NCBI RefSeq assembly: GCF_002101815.1
Contig: NZ_LQPM01000028.1
Location: forward strand, 1-46,623
Length of the DNA: 46,623 nt
Source: Mycobacterium paraense
GTDB lineage: Bacteria; Actinomycetota; Actinomycetes; Mycobacteriales; Mycobacteriaceae
Direction of reading: 5' to 3'
In this document: one piece after another, positions 23,356-31,770 of the stretch
Position numbering within the stretch: position 1 is the stretch's first letter
Layout: the number at the start of each line of letters is the position of its first letter
Program-made: the position numbers and the translations under genes
The notes under the pieces: generated by a model
Databases searched by the model: none
Seen by the model: only the letters and a program-made list of their open reading frames with translations
What the model was told of the DNA's origin: nothing

Positions 23356-26004
23356 TCACTCATGCAGAAGGCCGTTCAGATCTGCTCGGGTCTGGTCGAT
23401 TTGGTCGTACGCATAGGTCGCCATCGCGGCCGTGGTGGTCATCGATTCACCCTGCCGCGCGAGCGATTCGAAGGTCTGGTCGCCGAGGACGTCGCGCAGG
23501 CGGGCAATCGCCGCGCTGAACTCAGGGAGCGCTGCGGTCAAGGGGCTGAACGCAATTCCGGCGATCACGGCCGCCGGCTCATACCGGCCGAGCTGTTCGA
23601 AGATGATGGCAAGCTGGGCTTGCGCCACCCGCACGTTGACCGCGTTGCCAGCGTCGTGGTAGTTGCGAATCGCCAACATCGCGTAATCCAACGCGGCCAC
23701 GGGATCACCGCATGCGGCCTCGAGACGGGACAATCCGGCCGCCAGTTGTGACTCGTTGAAGCGGTCTCCGCAGTCTTGAGCGATCACCAACCCCCGACGG
23801 AAAGCGTCCACCGCGCCGGCGGGATCGACCTCTCGGAAAGCCAGCCCGTGGGCGAAAAGCGCGAACGAAAGTGCATACGGGTTCCGCGTGGCCTCGGCGG
23901 CGGCGACGAGGCCGCCGGCGGCGGCCATCGTTTCGTCAGCAGAACCCACGGCGGCCAGGGCGACGACGAGCGATGCCCTGGTGAGCGTGTGCGTGTCGCG
24001 ATTGCGGGCGAGCTGCGCGCGGCACCACTCAGCCCATTGTTGGGGCTGACCGACGACGAGGTAGGGGGCGCCGAGCCAGCCCTCGACACCGAACGGCACC
24101 TCACCGCCGCCACTTCCAACCACTTCCCGGCCGGCGTCGCTGTAGCGGACGGCCTGCTCGATCCGGCCGAGCATCCAGCACTGGGACGCGATCACATACA
24201 GGATGGCGAGCCGCGGATGGTGGACCGCCCGGGCGGGCTCGACGAGCTCCTCGGCCCAGGCTATCGGCTCATAACTCTCGACCGCACCGCCGAGGAACAT
24301 GGTGAAGGTCGCAATGGAGGCGGCGGTGTCGAGGTCGGCGTGGTCGGCGGCCCAGCGGAATGCGGTGCGCAGGTTGGCCAATTCGGTCGTGAACCAGGTG
24401 TATGCCTTCCGCTGCCGGGGGCTGTCCCACAGTGCCAGGATTTCGGCCTCGCGCTGCGCGAAGTATCGGGCATGCGCGGCACGCGTTGCGGTGGCCTCGC
24501 CGTGGGCGACCAATTGTTCCTCGGCGAACTGGCGGATCGTCTCCAGCATCGAGAACCGGGCCCGTTCGGACGATCGGTCGGCGACCAGCAGCGACTTGCG
24601 CACCAGCGCGTCGAGCAGGCCGAGGACGCTGTACTCGTCGCTGCCATCGGGTCCTGCTATCGCGCACGCGCTTTGGAGGTCGAATCCACCCGAGAACACC
24701 GAACACCTTTGCAACAAGGACTTCTCGTCGTCATCGAGAAGGTCGTAAGACCACGCCACCGCTTGGCGCAGCGTCCGGTGGCGTTCCGATCCGCGCCGCG
24801 AGCCGACCAGCAATTTGAATCGGTCGTCGAGACGATCGCGCATTTCCGCCACCGTCATCGACGCCATCCGCGAGGCCGCCAGCTCGATCGCCAATGGGAT
24901 CCCGTCGAGGCGGCGACAGACGTCCTCCACCACTGCCATTTCGCCGGCCAACGACGCCGAGACCACACTCTGAGCGCGTTCGACGAAAAGCTCCACGGCC
25001 GCACCGGTATCCAGCGACGGCACCCGTCGCAACTGCTCGTCGGCGACGCCGATTCCCTCGCGACTCGTGGCCAAAACTTTCACTGTCCCCGAGACCGCGA
25101 GGATCGCGTCGACCAGATCCGCGACGCTGTCGACGACATGCTCACAGTTGTCGAACACCAGCAGTCGCGACCGACCCTCCAATGCGGACGCGACGGACTC
25201 GCCGACGCTTTTGCCCTGCTGTTGAACGATCCCCAACACCGACGCCACCGCGTCGGCCACCGAGGCGGGATCCGAAACGGCGGCCAGTTCGAAAATCCAT
25301 ACGCCGTCATGAAATTCGTCGGCCAGCTGTGTCGCCACTTCTATCGCAAGCCTGGTCTTGCCGACGCCGCCCACGCCGGTCAAGGTGACCAGCCGGTGTG
25401 AACGCAGGGCGGCTCGGACAGTGGCGACTTCGGCCTCGCGGCCGATCAAGCTCGTGCTCGCGGGCCGCAGGTTTCCCGGGGTCGGGTCGATCGTCCGCAA
25501 CGGCGGAAAATCTTCGGGTAGGCCCGGCGCCCGCACCTGGAACACGGTGATCGGGCTCGGTATGTCCCTCAACCGCCGTAGGCCCAGATCGAGCAGGTCG
25601 ACTCCGGCGAGCAGCGCCGCGGTCGAGTCCGCGACCAGAATTTGACCGCCATGCCCGGCGGCCATCACCCGTGCCGCGCGGTTGAGGACCGGGCCGAAAT
25701 AGTCGCCGTCCCGCAGTTCGGCCTCCCCGGTCGCCAAACCCATCCGTACCGGCAGCTCCAGCGACCGCTGCGCGGCGACCGCGGCCTCGACCGCGGATGC
25801 CGGCGAGGCGAACGCGGCGACCACACCGTCGCCGGTATGGCTGAACACGTGCCCGCCATGCCCCTCGACCGCGGCCCGCAGCGCCTTGTCGTGCGCCTGC
25901 AGGGCCTCCCGCATAGCACCCGCGTCTGCCTCCCACCGACGGGTCGAACCCTCGATATCGGTGAACAGAAACGTAACGACCCCCGAAGGCGGGCCCACCG
26001 CCAA
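23356..26004 (-). CDS. nucleotidyl cyclase domain - STAND ATPase - TPR regulator
   Basis: 882 residues. Residues 5-160 are a class III cyclase homology domain: metal Asp16 in FTDIEGS and Asp59 in HTGDG, Asp101 and Asn108/Arg112 in DGDYFGPVLNRAAR. The adenine-selecting Lys, four residues before the second metal Asp, is Ser55, so activity or substrate is uncertain. Residues about 185-460 are a STAND/NB-ARC ATPase with Walker A GVGGVGKT (210-217), LLVFDNCEH and LATSRE. The rest (about 500-860) is helical and TPR-like. The C-terminal LuxR helix-turn-helix found in several M. tuberculosis relatives (Rv0386, Rv1358, Rv2488c) is absent. TTG start at 26004; GTG at 25998 is an alternative. Likely co-transcribed with the IlvC-like gene. 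Confidence 0.88.
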   Translation of the reverse strand: MAVGPPSGVVTFLFTDIEGSTRRWEADAGAMREALQAHDKALRAAVEGHGGHVFSHTGDGVVAAFASPASAVEAAVAAQRSLELPVRMGLATGEAELRDGDYFGPVLNRAARVMAAGHGGQILVADSTAALLAGVDLLDLGLRRLRDIPSPITVFQVRAPGLPEDFPPLRTIDPTPGNLRPASTSLIGREAEVATVRAALRSHRLVTLTGVGGVGKTRLAIEVATQLADEFHDGVWIFELAAVSDPASVADAVASVLGIVQQQGKSVGESVASALEGRSRLLVFDNCEHVVDSVADLVDAILAVSGTVKVLATSREGIGVADEQLRRVPSLDTGAAVELFVERAQSVVSASLAGEMAVVEDVCRRLDGIPLAIELAASRMASMTVAEMRDRLDDRFKLLVGSRRGSERHRTLRQAVAWSYDLLDDDEKSLLQRCSVFSGGFDLQSACAIAGPDGSDEYSVLGLLDALVRKSLLVADRSSERARFSMLETIRQFAEEQLVAHGEATATRAAHARYFAQREAEILALWDSPRQRKAYTWFTTELANLRTAFRWAADHADLDTAASIATFTMFLGGAVESYEPIAWAEELVEPARAVHHPRLAILYVIASQCWMLGRIEQAVRYSDAGREVVGSGGGEVPFGVEGWLGAPYLVVGQPQQWAEWCRAQLARNRDTHTLTRASLVVALAAVGSADETMAAAGGLVAAAEATRNPYALSFALFAHGLAFREVDPAGAVDAFRRGLVIAQDCGDRFNESQLAAGLSRLEAACGDPVAALDYAMLAIRNYHDAGNAVNVRVAQAQLAIIFEQLGRYEPAAVIAGIAFSPLTAALPEFSAAIARLRDVLGDQTFESLARQGESMTTTAAMATYAYDQIDQTRADLNGLLHE

Positions 26005-26023
26005 AGGATGTCACACCGATCCT

Positions 26024-26046
26024 GGGGCGAGGTGGACAATCGCCCC
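26024..26046 (-). terminator. hairpin between the PE gene and the cyclase-STAND gene
   Basis: GGGGCGA-N9-TCGCCCC is a perfect 7-bp inverted repeat 17 bases after the PE gene stop and 20 bases before the next start on the same strand. It could end the PE transcript or form a leader hairpin for the regulator gene. No T-run follows. Confidence 0.4.
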
Positions 26047-26062
26047 GACGTTCGCGGCCGAC

Positions 26063-26836
26063 CTACACGAAAGACACACCCAACAAGAGCAGTGCGAGAG
26101 CCACTTCGGGCCCGTTGGTCTGCAGGTTGGTCACGAAGCCGCCCACCTCGAACCCCGTCGGCGCGATGACCGGCGGGTTCCCCGTCGTCGTCACGGCCAC
26201 CGTGACGGGCTGCAGCGGCGCCAGGACACCGCCGAAGGGGATGTTGAGCGCCACGGTCTGCACACCCGGTACCGACCCGGGCAGCGGAATCGACACCGTG
26301 GCTTGGCCGTAGAGCAACGCGCTGCCGACGGCGGGGCCGGCGCTGGAAAGCGCCGCCATGGCCGCGGCCGGGTTCCCGGCCTGCAGGGCACCGACGAACG
26401 CCGTCCCTCCCTGTGCCAGCGGTCCCGTCGCGACGACGAGCGGGCCCACCAGATCGAGGGGTAGTTCGATCTGCTGCGCGCTGCTGCCCTGCAACACGGA
26501 CAGGACTTGGGACCCGATGGCCTGGAAGCCCGGGAGCGCGGCGGCGGCCTGGGCGTTGGCGATCTCGGTGCCCAGATAGGACGCCGCGCCGGCGTTCAGC
26601 AAGATCGTGAACTCGGAGTGAAAGGCCGCCGCCTGCGCACTAAGCGCCTGAAACTGCTGGGCGTGGCTGGAAAACAGTGCGGCGATCGCCGCCGACACCT
26701 CATCGCCCGCGGCGGCCGCGACGCTGGTCGTCGGGCCCGCCGCGGCGGCATGGGCCGCAGTCAGGGCCGAGCCGATGTTCTCCAGGTTCCCGGCCGCCTG
26801 GCCGACCAACTCAGGCACCACCGTCATAAAGGACAT
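26063..26836 (-). CDS. PE family protein with a short non-PGRS C-terminal domain
   Basis: 257 residues. Residues 1-95 are a PE domain (MSFMTVVPELVGQAAGNLENIGSAL, ASYLGTEIANA). The rest has no Gly-rich repeats but hydrophobic, beta-rich sequence with LNIPFGGVLAPLQPV and IAPTGFEVGGFVTNL, resembling the C-terminal parts of some PE and PPE proteins. Probably exported through a type VII system; no PPE partner is adjacent, so its chaperone pairing is unclear. A strong AGGAGG site lies about 5 bases before the ATG. It is divergent from the sulfite-oxidase-fold gene. Confidence 0.9.
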   Translation of the reverse strand: MSFMTVVPELVGQAAGNLENIGSALTAAHAAAAGPTTSVAAAAGDEVSAAIAALFSSHAQQFQALSAQAAAFHSEFTILLNAGAASYLGTEIANAQAAAALPGFQAIGSQVLSVLQGSSAQQIELPLDLVGPLVVATGPLAQGGTAFVGALQAGNPAAAMAALSSAGPAVGSALLYGQATVSIPLPGSVPGVQTVALNIPFGGVLAPLQPVTVAVTTTGNPPVIAPTGFEVGGFVTNLQTNGPEVALALLLLGVSFV

Positions 26837-26948
26837 GGCCGCCTCCTAGGCCGAGGGCGATCACCCGGCGATCCAGAGGAAAAGCGTACCGCCGGGCGGC
26901 CTTTCGGTCCCCACTTCCGCGCAAAGGAGCGCCCGCAACCCGAGTACA

Positions 26949-28469
26949 GTGACTGCGATGGCCGCCGCCCCGTCGAACGAGCGGATGATCGCCGGCGTAG
27001 CGGCGGCGTCCGTCTCGCTCGGTGTGGCCGAACTGGTGGGGATCCCGTTCGGCGCGCGCGCCAATGCGCGTACCGCCGTCTCCACCGCGGTCGTGGACCT
27101 GACGCCGGGGCCCATCAAAGAGTGGGCAATTCAGAGGCTGGGCTCGATGGACAAACCGTTCCTTGCGGTCGTCGTCCTCGTGGTCATCGCCACCGTCGCC
27201 GCCATCGCCGGGACCCTGGAGACCCGGCGGCGCCCGCTGGGCAGCGCCGTGATCGCCGCGGCGGGCCTCCTCGGATGCCTCGCAGTGCTGTCGCGGCCGG
27301 GCACCACCGCACTCGACACGATCCCCACCGTCGTCGGTGCGGCCTGCGGCGTGGCGACCTTGCGCTTGCTGACCAGCCGGATGGTTGCCGGCCGCGAGCC
27401 CGATGCCGGCAGGCGCAGGTTTCTGGGTTATGGACTGCTGGGATTGGGGGTGGTCAGCGGCGTGGCGGGTGCGGTCATCACGCGATTGGTCCACTCGGTG
27501 GCCGCCGACCGCACCACCTTCGCGCTGCCACGCCCGCGCACGCCGGCGCCGCCGATACCCGCCGACGTGCAACCGAACGGCGTTGCGCTACCGAGCTTCG
27601 TCACGCCCAGCGCCGACTTTTACCGGGTGGACACCGCACTGGTCGTTCCCCAACTCAGCCGCGGCGACTGGCGGCTGCACATTCACGGCATGGTGGACCA
27701 CGAAGCCGCCTACAGCTTCGACGATCTCGCCCGCTTCGACGCCGTGGAAGCGGTGACGACGCTGACGTGTGTGTCGAATCCCGTTGGGGGCGACCTGATT
27801 TCGACCGGCGTCTGGGTCGGCTACCGGGTGGCCGATCTGCTGGCCGCGGCCGGGGTGCACGCGGACGCCGACATGGTGCTCTCGACGTCCATCGACGGGT
27901 TCACGGCCGGCACGCCGGTGCAGGCGCTCACCGATGGCCGCGACGCGCTCCTGGCCGTCGGCCTCAACGGCCAGCCGCTGCCGATCGAGCACGGCTACCC
28001 GGCGCGGCTGGTGGTGCCCGGGCTGTACGGGTACGTGTCGGCCACCAAGTGGGTCGTCGATCTGGAGCTGACCCGCTTCGACCGGGCGAAGGCGTACTGG
28101 ACTCGACAGGGCTGGGCGCCGCGCGCGCCGATCAAGACCGAGTCGCGGATCGACGTGCCGAAGAGCGGCCAGAAGGTGCCGACGGGGCCGGTGGTGTTCG
28201 GCGGTGTTGCGTGGGCGCAGAATCGCGGCGTGCGCGCGGTGGAGGTCCGCATCGACGACGGAGCGTGGCAGCCCGCGCAGCAGGGCGCGAGCTATTCCAA
28301 CCAGACGTGGCGGCTGTGGAGCTTTCCCTGGCAGGCGAAAAGCCCTGGGAGACACACCATCACCGTGCGCGCCACCGACAACACCGGAGCCGTCCAGACC
28401 GAGGATCAGGCTAGCCCCGTCCCGGACGGCGCTACCGGCTGGCACACGGTGGACTTCACCGTCGCGTAG
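26949..28469 (+). CDS. membrane-anchored molybdopterin oxidoreductase (sulfite oxidase fold)
   Basis: 506 residues, GTG start; an ATG 3 codons later is an alternative. The N-terminal 180 residues hold about four or five membrane segments (IAGVAAASVSLGVAELVG, FLAVVVLVVIATVAAIAG, AVIAAAGLLGCLAVL, LLGLGVVSGVAGAVITRLV). A periplasmic sulfite-oxidase-type domain follows, with RLHIHGMVDH, the molybdenum-ligand Cys in TLTCVSNPVGG, GYRVADLLAAAGV and IEHGYPARLVVPGLYGY. The C-terminal 100 residues look like the Mo-co dimerisation beta domain (RAVEVRIDDGAWQPA). Resembles M. tuberculosis Rv0218. The electron acceptor and substrate are unknown. Confidence 0.9.
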   Translation: MTAMAAAPSNERMIAGVAAASVSLGVAELVGIPFGARANARTAVSTAVVDLTPGPIKEWAIQRLGSMDKPFLAVVVLVVIATVAAIAGTLETRRRPLGSAVIAAAGLLGCLAVLSRPGTTALDTIPTVVGAACGVATLRLLTSRMVAGREPDAGRRRFLGYGLLGLGVVSGVAGAVITRLVHSVAADRTTFALPRPRTPAPPIPADVQPNGVALPSFVTPSADFYRVDTALVVPQLSRGDWRLHIHGMVDHEAAYSFDDLARFDAVEAVTTLTCVSNPVGGDLISTGVWVGYRVADLLAAAGVHADADMVLSTSIDGFTAGTPVQALTDGRDALLAVGLNGQPLPIEHGYPARLVVPGLYGYVSATKWVVDLELTRFDRAKAYWTRQGWAPRAPIKTESRIDVPKSGQKVPTGPVVFGGVAWAQNRGVRAVEVRIDDGAWQPAQQGASYSNQTWRLWSFPWQAKSPGRHTITVRATDNTGAVQTEDQASPVPDGATGWHTVDFTVA

Positions 28470-28479
28470 GCGTGTAGCG

Positions 28480-28680
28480 CTACTTCGACGAGAGTCTGCG
28501 CCAGCTGACGACCGCGATCACCAAGCCGATCACCACCGTGATCGGACCGATGATGGACCAGGTCGTGGTGTTGCTCATCGGGCTACCAAGCAGCACCCCG
28601 AATCCCTGTAGCGCCCAGATCAGGCCGAACAGCGCGATGAGCAACCCCAACGCCAACGTGACGACGAAAGTCCTTCGCAT
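28480..28680 (-). CDS. small two-helix membrane protein
   Basis: 66 residues with two clear hydrophobic segments, LALGLLIALFGLIWALQGFGVLLG (about 9-32) and IIGPITVVIGLVIAVVSW (about 43-60), and a basic end (RRLSSK). Both termini are probably cytoplasmic. Function unknown. It lies downstream of and in the same direction as the gene at 28703, with 22 bases between, and converges on the sulfite-oxidase-fold gene; its TAG stop lies within the 10-bp palindrome GTAGCGCTAC. Confidence 0.75.
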   Translation of the reverse strand: MRRTFVVTLALGLLIALFGLIWALQGFGVLLGSPMSNTTTWSIIGPITVVIGLVIAVVSWRRLSSK

Positions 28681-28702
28681 AAGGCGATGCTAGGCGCCCC
28701 GA

Positions 28703-28951
28703 CTATCGCCCGGTACGGATAACGAAGGCGTCGGTGCTCTCGTCGTAGCCGACCGTTTCGTCGACGAACAGCTCGCCGACGGTACGGCCATCCTCGGCGA
28801 CCGCGATGAACCGCGCTTCCTCCTGGTCGTAGGTCACCGATCCCTGCACGAACATCGCCGCGACCTCGTGCCCATCGGCGCCGAAGACGACCAGCTTCAA
28901 GCCGCCGGCATTCTTGACGTACTGCGCCGCTTCGGCGCGTGTGATGGCCAT
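28703..28951 (-). CDS. small conserved hypothetical protein
   Basis: 82 residues, soluble and acidic. ATG at 28951 is chosen for its AGAGGA site about 8 bases upstream. The sequence contains two similar beta-hairpin-like units (GSVTYDQEEARFIAVAEDGR and ETVGYDESTDAFVIRTGR), suggesting a small repeated fold. It probably forms an operon with the two-helix membrane protein. Function unknown. Confidence 0.75.
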   Translation of the reverse strand: MAITRAEAAQYVKNAGGLKLVVFGADGHEVAAMFVQGSVTYDQEEARFIAVAEDGRTVGELFVDETVGYDESTDAFVIRTGR

Positions 28952-29106
28952 CGCTGCATTCCTCTCGCTGGTGCTGTGGCTGCTGCGCAGTATGCCCCAG
29001 CCCGCACCGAGTACTCCGGTGAGGACAGGTAGTCCGCTACGCATGTGGTGCGCGGCGGAACCACCAAGACTTGGGGCACGTACTCGATCAACACCGGAGC
29101 AACGCC

Positions 29107-30348
29107 ATGACGATCTGCCCGAGCGTCCTTAGTGCCGGCCTGCCGACGGTGGACTATGAGCATTGCCAGAGCCCGGACGAGGCCCACGAGATCATCGCCG
29201 GCGCGCGCCGCCGGGCGCCGATCGCGATCGGCCCGCACGGGCCGGAGTTGCTGACCTACGAATTGGTGCGGACCGTGCTGCGCGATCCCCGGTTCCGCGT
29301 GCCTCAGGGCATGTTCCTTGCGTCCCAGGGCATCACGAGTGGCCCGTTGTGGGAGCGGGTCGCGACGAACCTGATCAGCCTCGACGGGCCGGCGCACCAC
29401 CGGCTGCGCCGACTCGTGTCCAAGGCCTTCACACCGCGGGCCACCGCTCGACTGCGCACCACCATCGTCGAGGTGATCACCGAACTGGTGGATCGCCACG
29501 TCGGCATGGGGCGCTGCGAGGTGGTCACCGATATCGCCCGGCAATTCCCGGTCCCGATCATCTGCGCTCTGTTGGGCGCCCCGGCCGACGATTGGAAGCT
29601 GTTCTCGGAGTGGACCGATGACATCTTCAAGGTCTTCAGCTGGGACGTCGCCGCCCACCAGGAGGCCATCTTGGCGGCCTGGGACGAACTCGACGCCTAC
29701 ATCGACGACATGGTGGCCGAGCGGCGGCACACACTGACCGACGACCTGATCTCCGAGCTGATCCGCGCCGAGGACGACGGTGATCGCCTCAGCGCCGACG
29801 ACCTGCGGATGCTGGCGGCGGGCCTGCTGATGGCCGGCACCGACACCACCCGCAATCAGCTGGCGGCCTCGGTGCACGTCCTGGCCGACCACCCCGACCA
29901 GTGGGCGCTGCTGGCCGAGCGTCCCGAGCTGGCGACCAACGCGGTCGAAGAAACGATGCGGCATTCACCGATCGCGGCCGGCAGTCTCCGCACCGCCCGC
30001 GAGGACGTCGAGATCGAAGGGGTCATGATCCCGGCCGGCACCCTGGTCATCGCCCACACGGGCGCCGCGAACCGCGACCCCGCCGTCTACGACGATCCCG
30101 ACCGCCTCGACATCACCCGCACCGGCGCCCCGCCGATGCAAACGTTCGGGGCCGGCATGCACTACTGCCTCGGCGCGAACCTCGCCCGACTCGAGCTGGC
30201 CGAGGCCCTGGCGATCATGACGCGGCGGATGCCCAACGCCCACCGCACCGGCCCCGCCCCCTGGAAGCCGCTCACCGGAATCAGCGGACCGATCACGCTG
30301 CCACTCGAATTCGACCCGACAGGCGAATCAGAAATCTTGGCCTGGTAG
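29107..30348 (+). CDS. cytochrome P450
   Basis: 413 residues from the ATG at 29107, chosen because CCGGAGCAACGCC gives a GGAG site 8 bases upstream; an in-frame ATG 12 codons earlier lacks one. Motifs: I-helix AGTDTT (243-248), ExxR Glu282-Arg285 (EETMRHSP), haem loop FGAGMHYCLGANLAR with Cys354. An insertion-free, soluble class I P450. No ferredoxin or reductase lies next to it. It precedes two amidohydrolases in the same direction after a 213-base gap that contains its own promoter-like elements. Substrate and CYP number unknown. Confidence 0.95.
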   Translation: MTICPSVLSAGLPTVDYEHCQSPDEAHEIIAGARRRAPIAIGPHGPELLTYELVRTVLRDPRFRVPQGMFLASQGITSGPLWERVATNLISLDGPAHHRLRRLVSKAFTPRATARLRTTIVEVITELVDRHVGMGRCEVVTDIARQFPVPIICALLGAPADDWKLFSEWTDDIFKVFSWDVAAHQEAILAAWDELDAYIDDMVAERRHTLTDDLISELIRAEDDGDRLSADDLRMLAAGLLMAGTDTTRNQLAASVHVLADHPDQWALLAERPELATNAVEETMRHSPIAAGSLRTAREDVEIEGVMIPAGTLVIAHTGAANRDPAVYDDPDRLDITRTGAPPMQTFGAGMHYCLGANLARLELAEALAIMTRRMPNAHRTGPAPWKPLTGISGPITLPLEFDPTGESEILAW

Positions 30349-30480
30349 CGATCTCGCGCCGGGCACGAAGTCTTCGTCCACTCGGCGCCCACCTTCGGCA
30401 CGTTGTCGCTCGGAGGCGGGCAAAAAGTCAGGTGCCTCCAGGCCGGGGCCAATGTTGCACATGCGACCCGGGGTACAGAT

Positions 30481-30545
30481 GGGACAACGCGCCGCGATCT
30501 TTATATTGATTGTATAGATAGCATTGACACCGCCGGAAACCGGCG
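30481..30545 (+). promoter_or_regulatory. AT-rich promoter region and leader hairpin of the amidohydrolase operon
   Basis: The 213-base gap after the P450 holds an AT-rich stretch at about 30500-30520 (TATATTGATTGTATAGAT) with -10-like hexamers TATATT (30502) and TATAGA (30513), unusual in this GC-rich DNA. Immediately downstream CGCCGG-AAA-CCGGCG (30531-30545) is a perfect 6-bp hairpin 16 bases before the amidohydrolase ATG, where it could affect translation or be an operator. A further GGAGGC/GCCTCC inverted repeat lies near 30415-30442. Exact promoter assignment is uncertain. Confidence 0.35.
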
Positions 30546-30561
30546 ACCATAGTCGTCAGGT

Positions 30562-31761
30562 ATGGCGCTGCTGCCAGACCCCGACCCCCGGCGGCGACAG
30601 CACATTGTGATCTCGGTTGACGACCACGTCATCGAGCCGCCCGACATGTTCGTCGGTCGGCTGCCGGCTGCGCTGGCCGAACGCGCCCCGAAGGTCATCG
30701 AGACCGACGACGGGCGGCAAGTGTGGCGCTACGAGGGCCGCGAGTACCCGAACATCGGCCTCAACGCCGTGATCGGCCGGCCCCGCGAGGAATGGAGCAT
30801 GGAGGCCGCCCGGTTCGACGAAATGCGGCCGGGCTGTTGGGATATCGACGCCCGCATCGACGACATGGACCTCGCGGGAATCTGGGCCTCGGTCAACTTC
30901 CCGTCGCTGATCGCCGGGTTCGCCGGGACGGTCTTCTGGAAGAGCGACGACCTGCAGCTGGGCCTGGCAACGCTGAGGGCCTGGAACGACTGGCACCACG
31001 AGGTGTGGGCCGGCAGCTACCCGGAACGGATCATCCCGCTGCAGCTGCCCTGGCTGGCCGACCCGAAGCTCGCGCCCGAGGAGGTGCGCCGCAACGCCGC
31101 CCGCGGCTTCAAGGCGGTGAGCTTCCCCGAGCTGCCCGCCCAATGCGGGCTGCCGAGCCTGCACAGCGGCGCGTGGGACCCGTTCTTCGCCGCCTGCGAG
31201 GAGACCGGCACGGTGGTGTGCCTGCACACCGGATCGGCCCAGTGGGCGCCAATCCCGGCCCCGGACACGCCTTTTGAGACCATCACCACCCTCTTCCCGG
31301 TGAACGCGCTGGTCGCTTGCGCCGACATGCTGTGGTCGGGCATCCCGGTGCGGTACCCGGGGCTGAACATCACCCTGGCCGAGGGCGGGCTGGGCTGGGC
31401 GGCCATGCTCGGCGACCGCGCCGATTACGTTCTGGCGCATTCGGCTTCGGGCCACGAGGGCGGCGCGTGGCGGGGCGACCTGCTGCCCAGCGAGGTGCTG
31501 CGCCGCAACTTCTGGTTCTGCTCGATCGACGACCCGCACGCGTTCGGCGCGCTCGACGCGATCGGGGCCGACCGCATCCTCGTCGAAAGCGACTACCCGC
31601 ACGCCGACTCGACCTGGCCCGACACCCAGCAGGTGGTGGCGCGCAACGTCGCCGGGCTGTCGGAACAGGACGCGGCCCGCATCACCCACCGCAATGCCGC
31701 TCAACTGTTCCGCCACCCGCTGCCGGACGAGGGGTGGCTTGCCGCTTCGGCCACAGCGTAG
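30562..31761 (+). CDS. amidohydrolase family 2 (metal-dependent TIM-barrel hydrolase)
   Basis: 399 residues. COG2159-type amidohydrolase, a group that includes decarboxylases and hydrolases of aromatic or cyclic acids. Visible metal-site motifs: VDDHVIEPP with His22 and Glu25 (in place of the HxH of other amidohydrolases), VVCLHTGS with a central His, and the C-terminal ESDYPHADSTWP with the conserved Asp-Tyr-Pro-His. Followed after 9 bases by a second amidohydrolase with an excellent AGGAGG site, so they form an operon with the third P450. Substrate unknown. Confidence 0.9.
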   Translation: MALLPDPDPRRRQHIVISVDDHVIEPPDMFVGRLPAALAERAPKVIETDDGRQVWRYEGREYPNIGLNAVIGRPREEWSMEAARFDEMRPGCWDIDARIDDMDLAGIWASVNFPSLIAGFAGTVFWKSDDLQLGLATLRAWNDWHHEVWAGSYPERIIPLQLPWLADPKLAPEEVRRNAARGFKAVSFPELPAQCGLPSLHSGAWDPFFAACEETGTVVCLHTGSAQWAPIPAPDTPFETITTLFPVNALVACADMLWSGIPVRYPGLNITLAEGGLGWAAMLGDRADYVLAHSASGHEGGAWRGDLLPSEVLRRNFWFCSIDDPHAFGALDAIGADRILVESDYPHADSTWPDTQQVVARNVAGLSEQDAARITHRNAAQLFRHPLPDEGWLAASATA

Positions 31762-31770
31762 GAGGCACAC

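Noticed and set aside
23776..25401. Plus-strand 541-codon frame opposite the cyclase-STAND gene
   Set aside because: Antisense to the Walker A and STAND motifs and compositionally a shadow.
30162..30452. Minus-strand frame overlapping the end of the P450 and the following gap
   Set aside because: Mostly antisense to the P450 haem-binding region, with no motif or ribosome-binding site.
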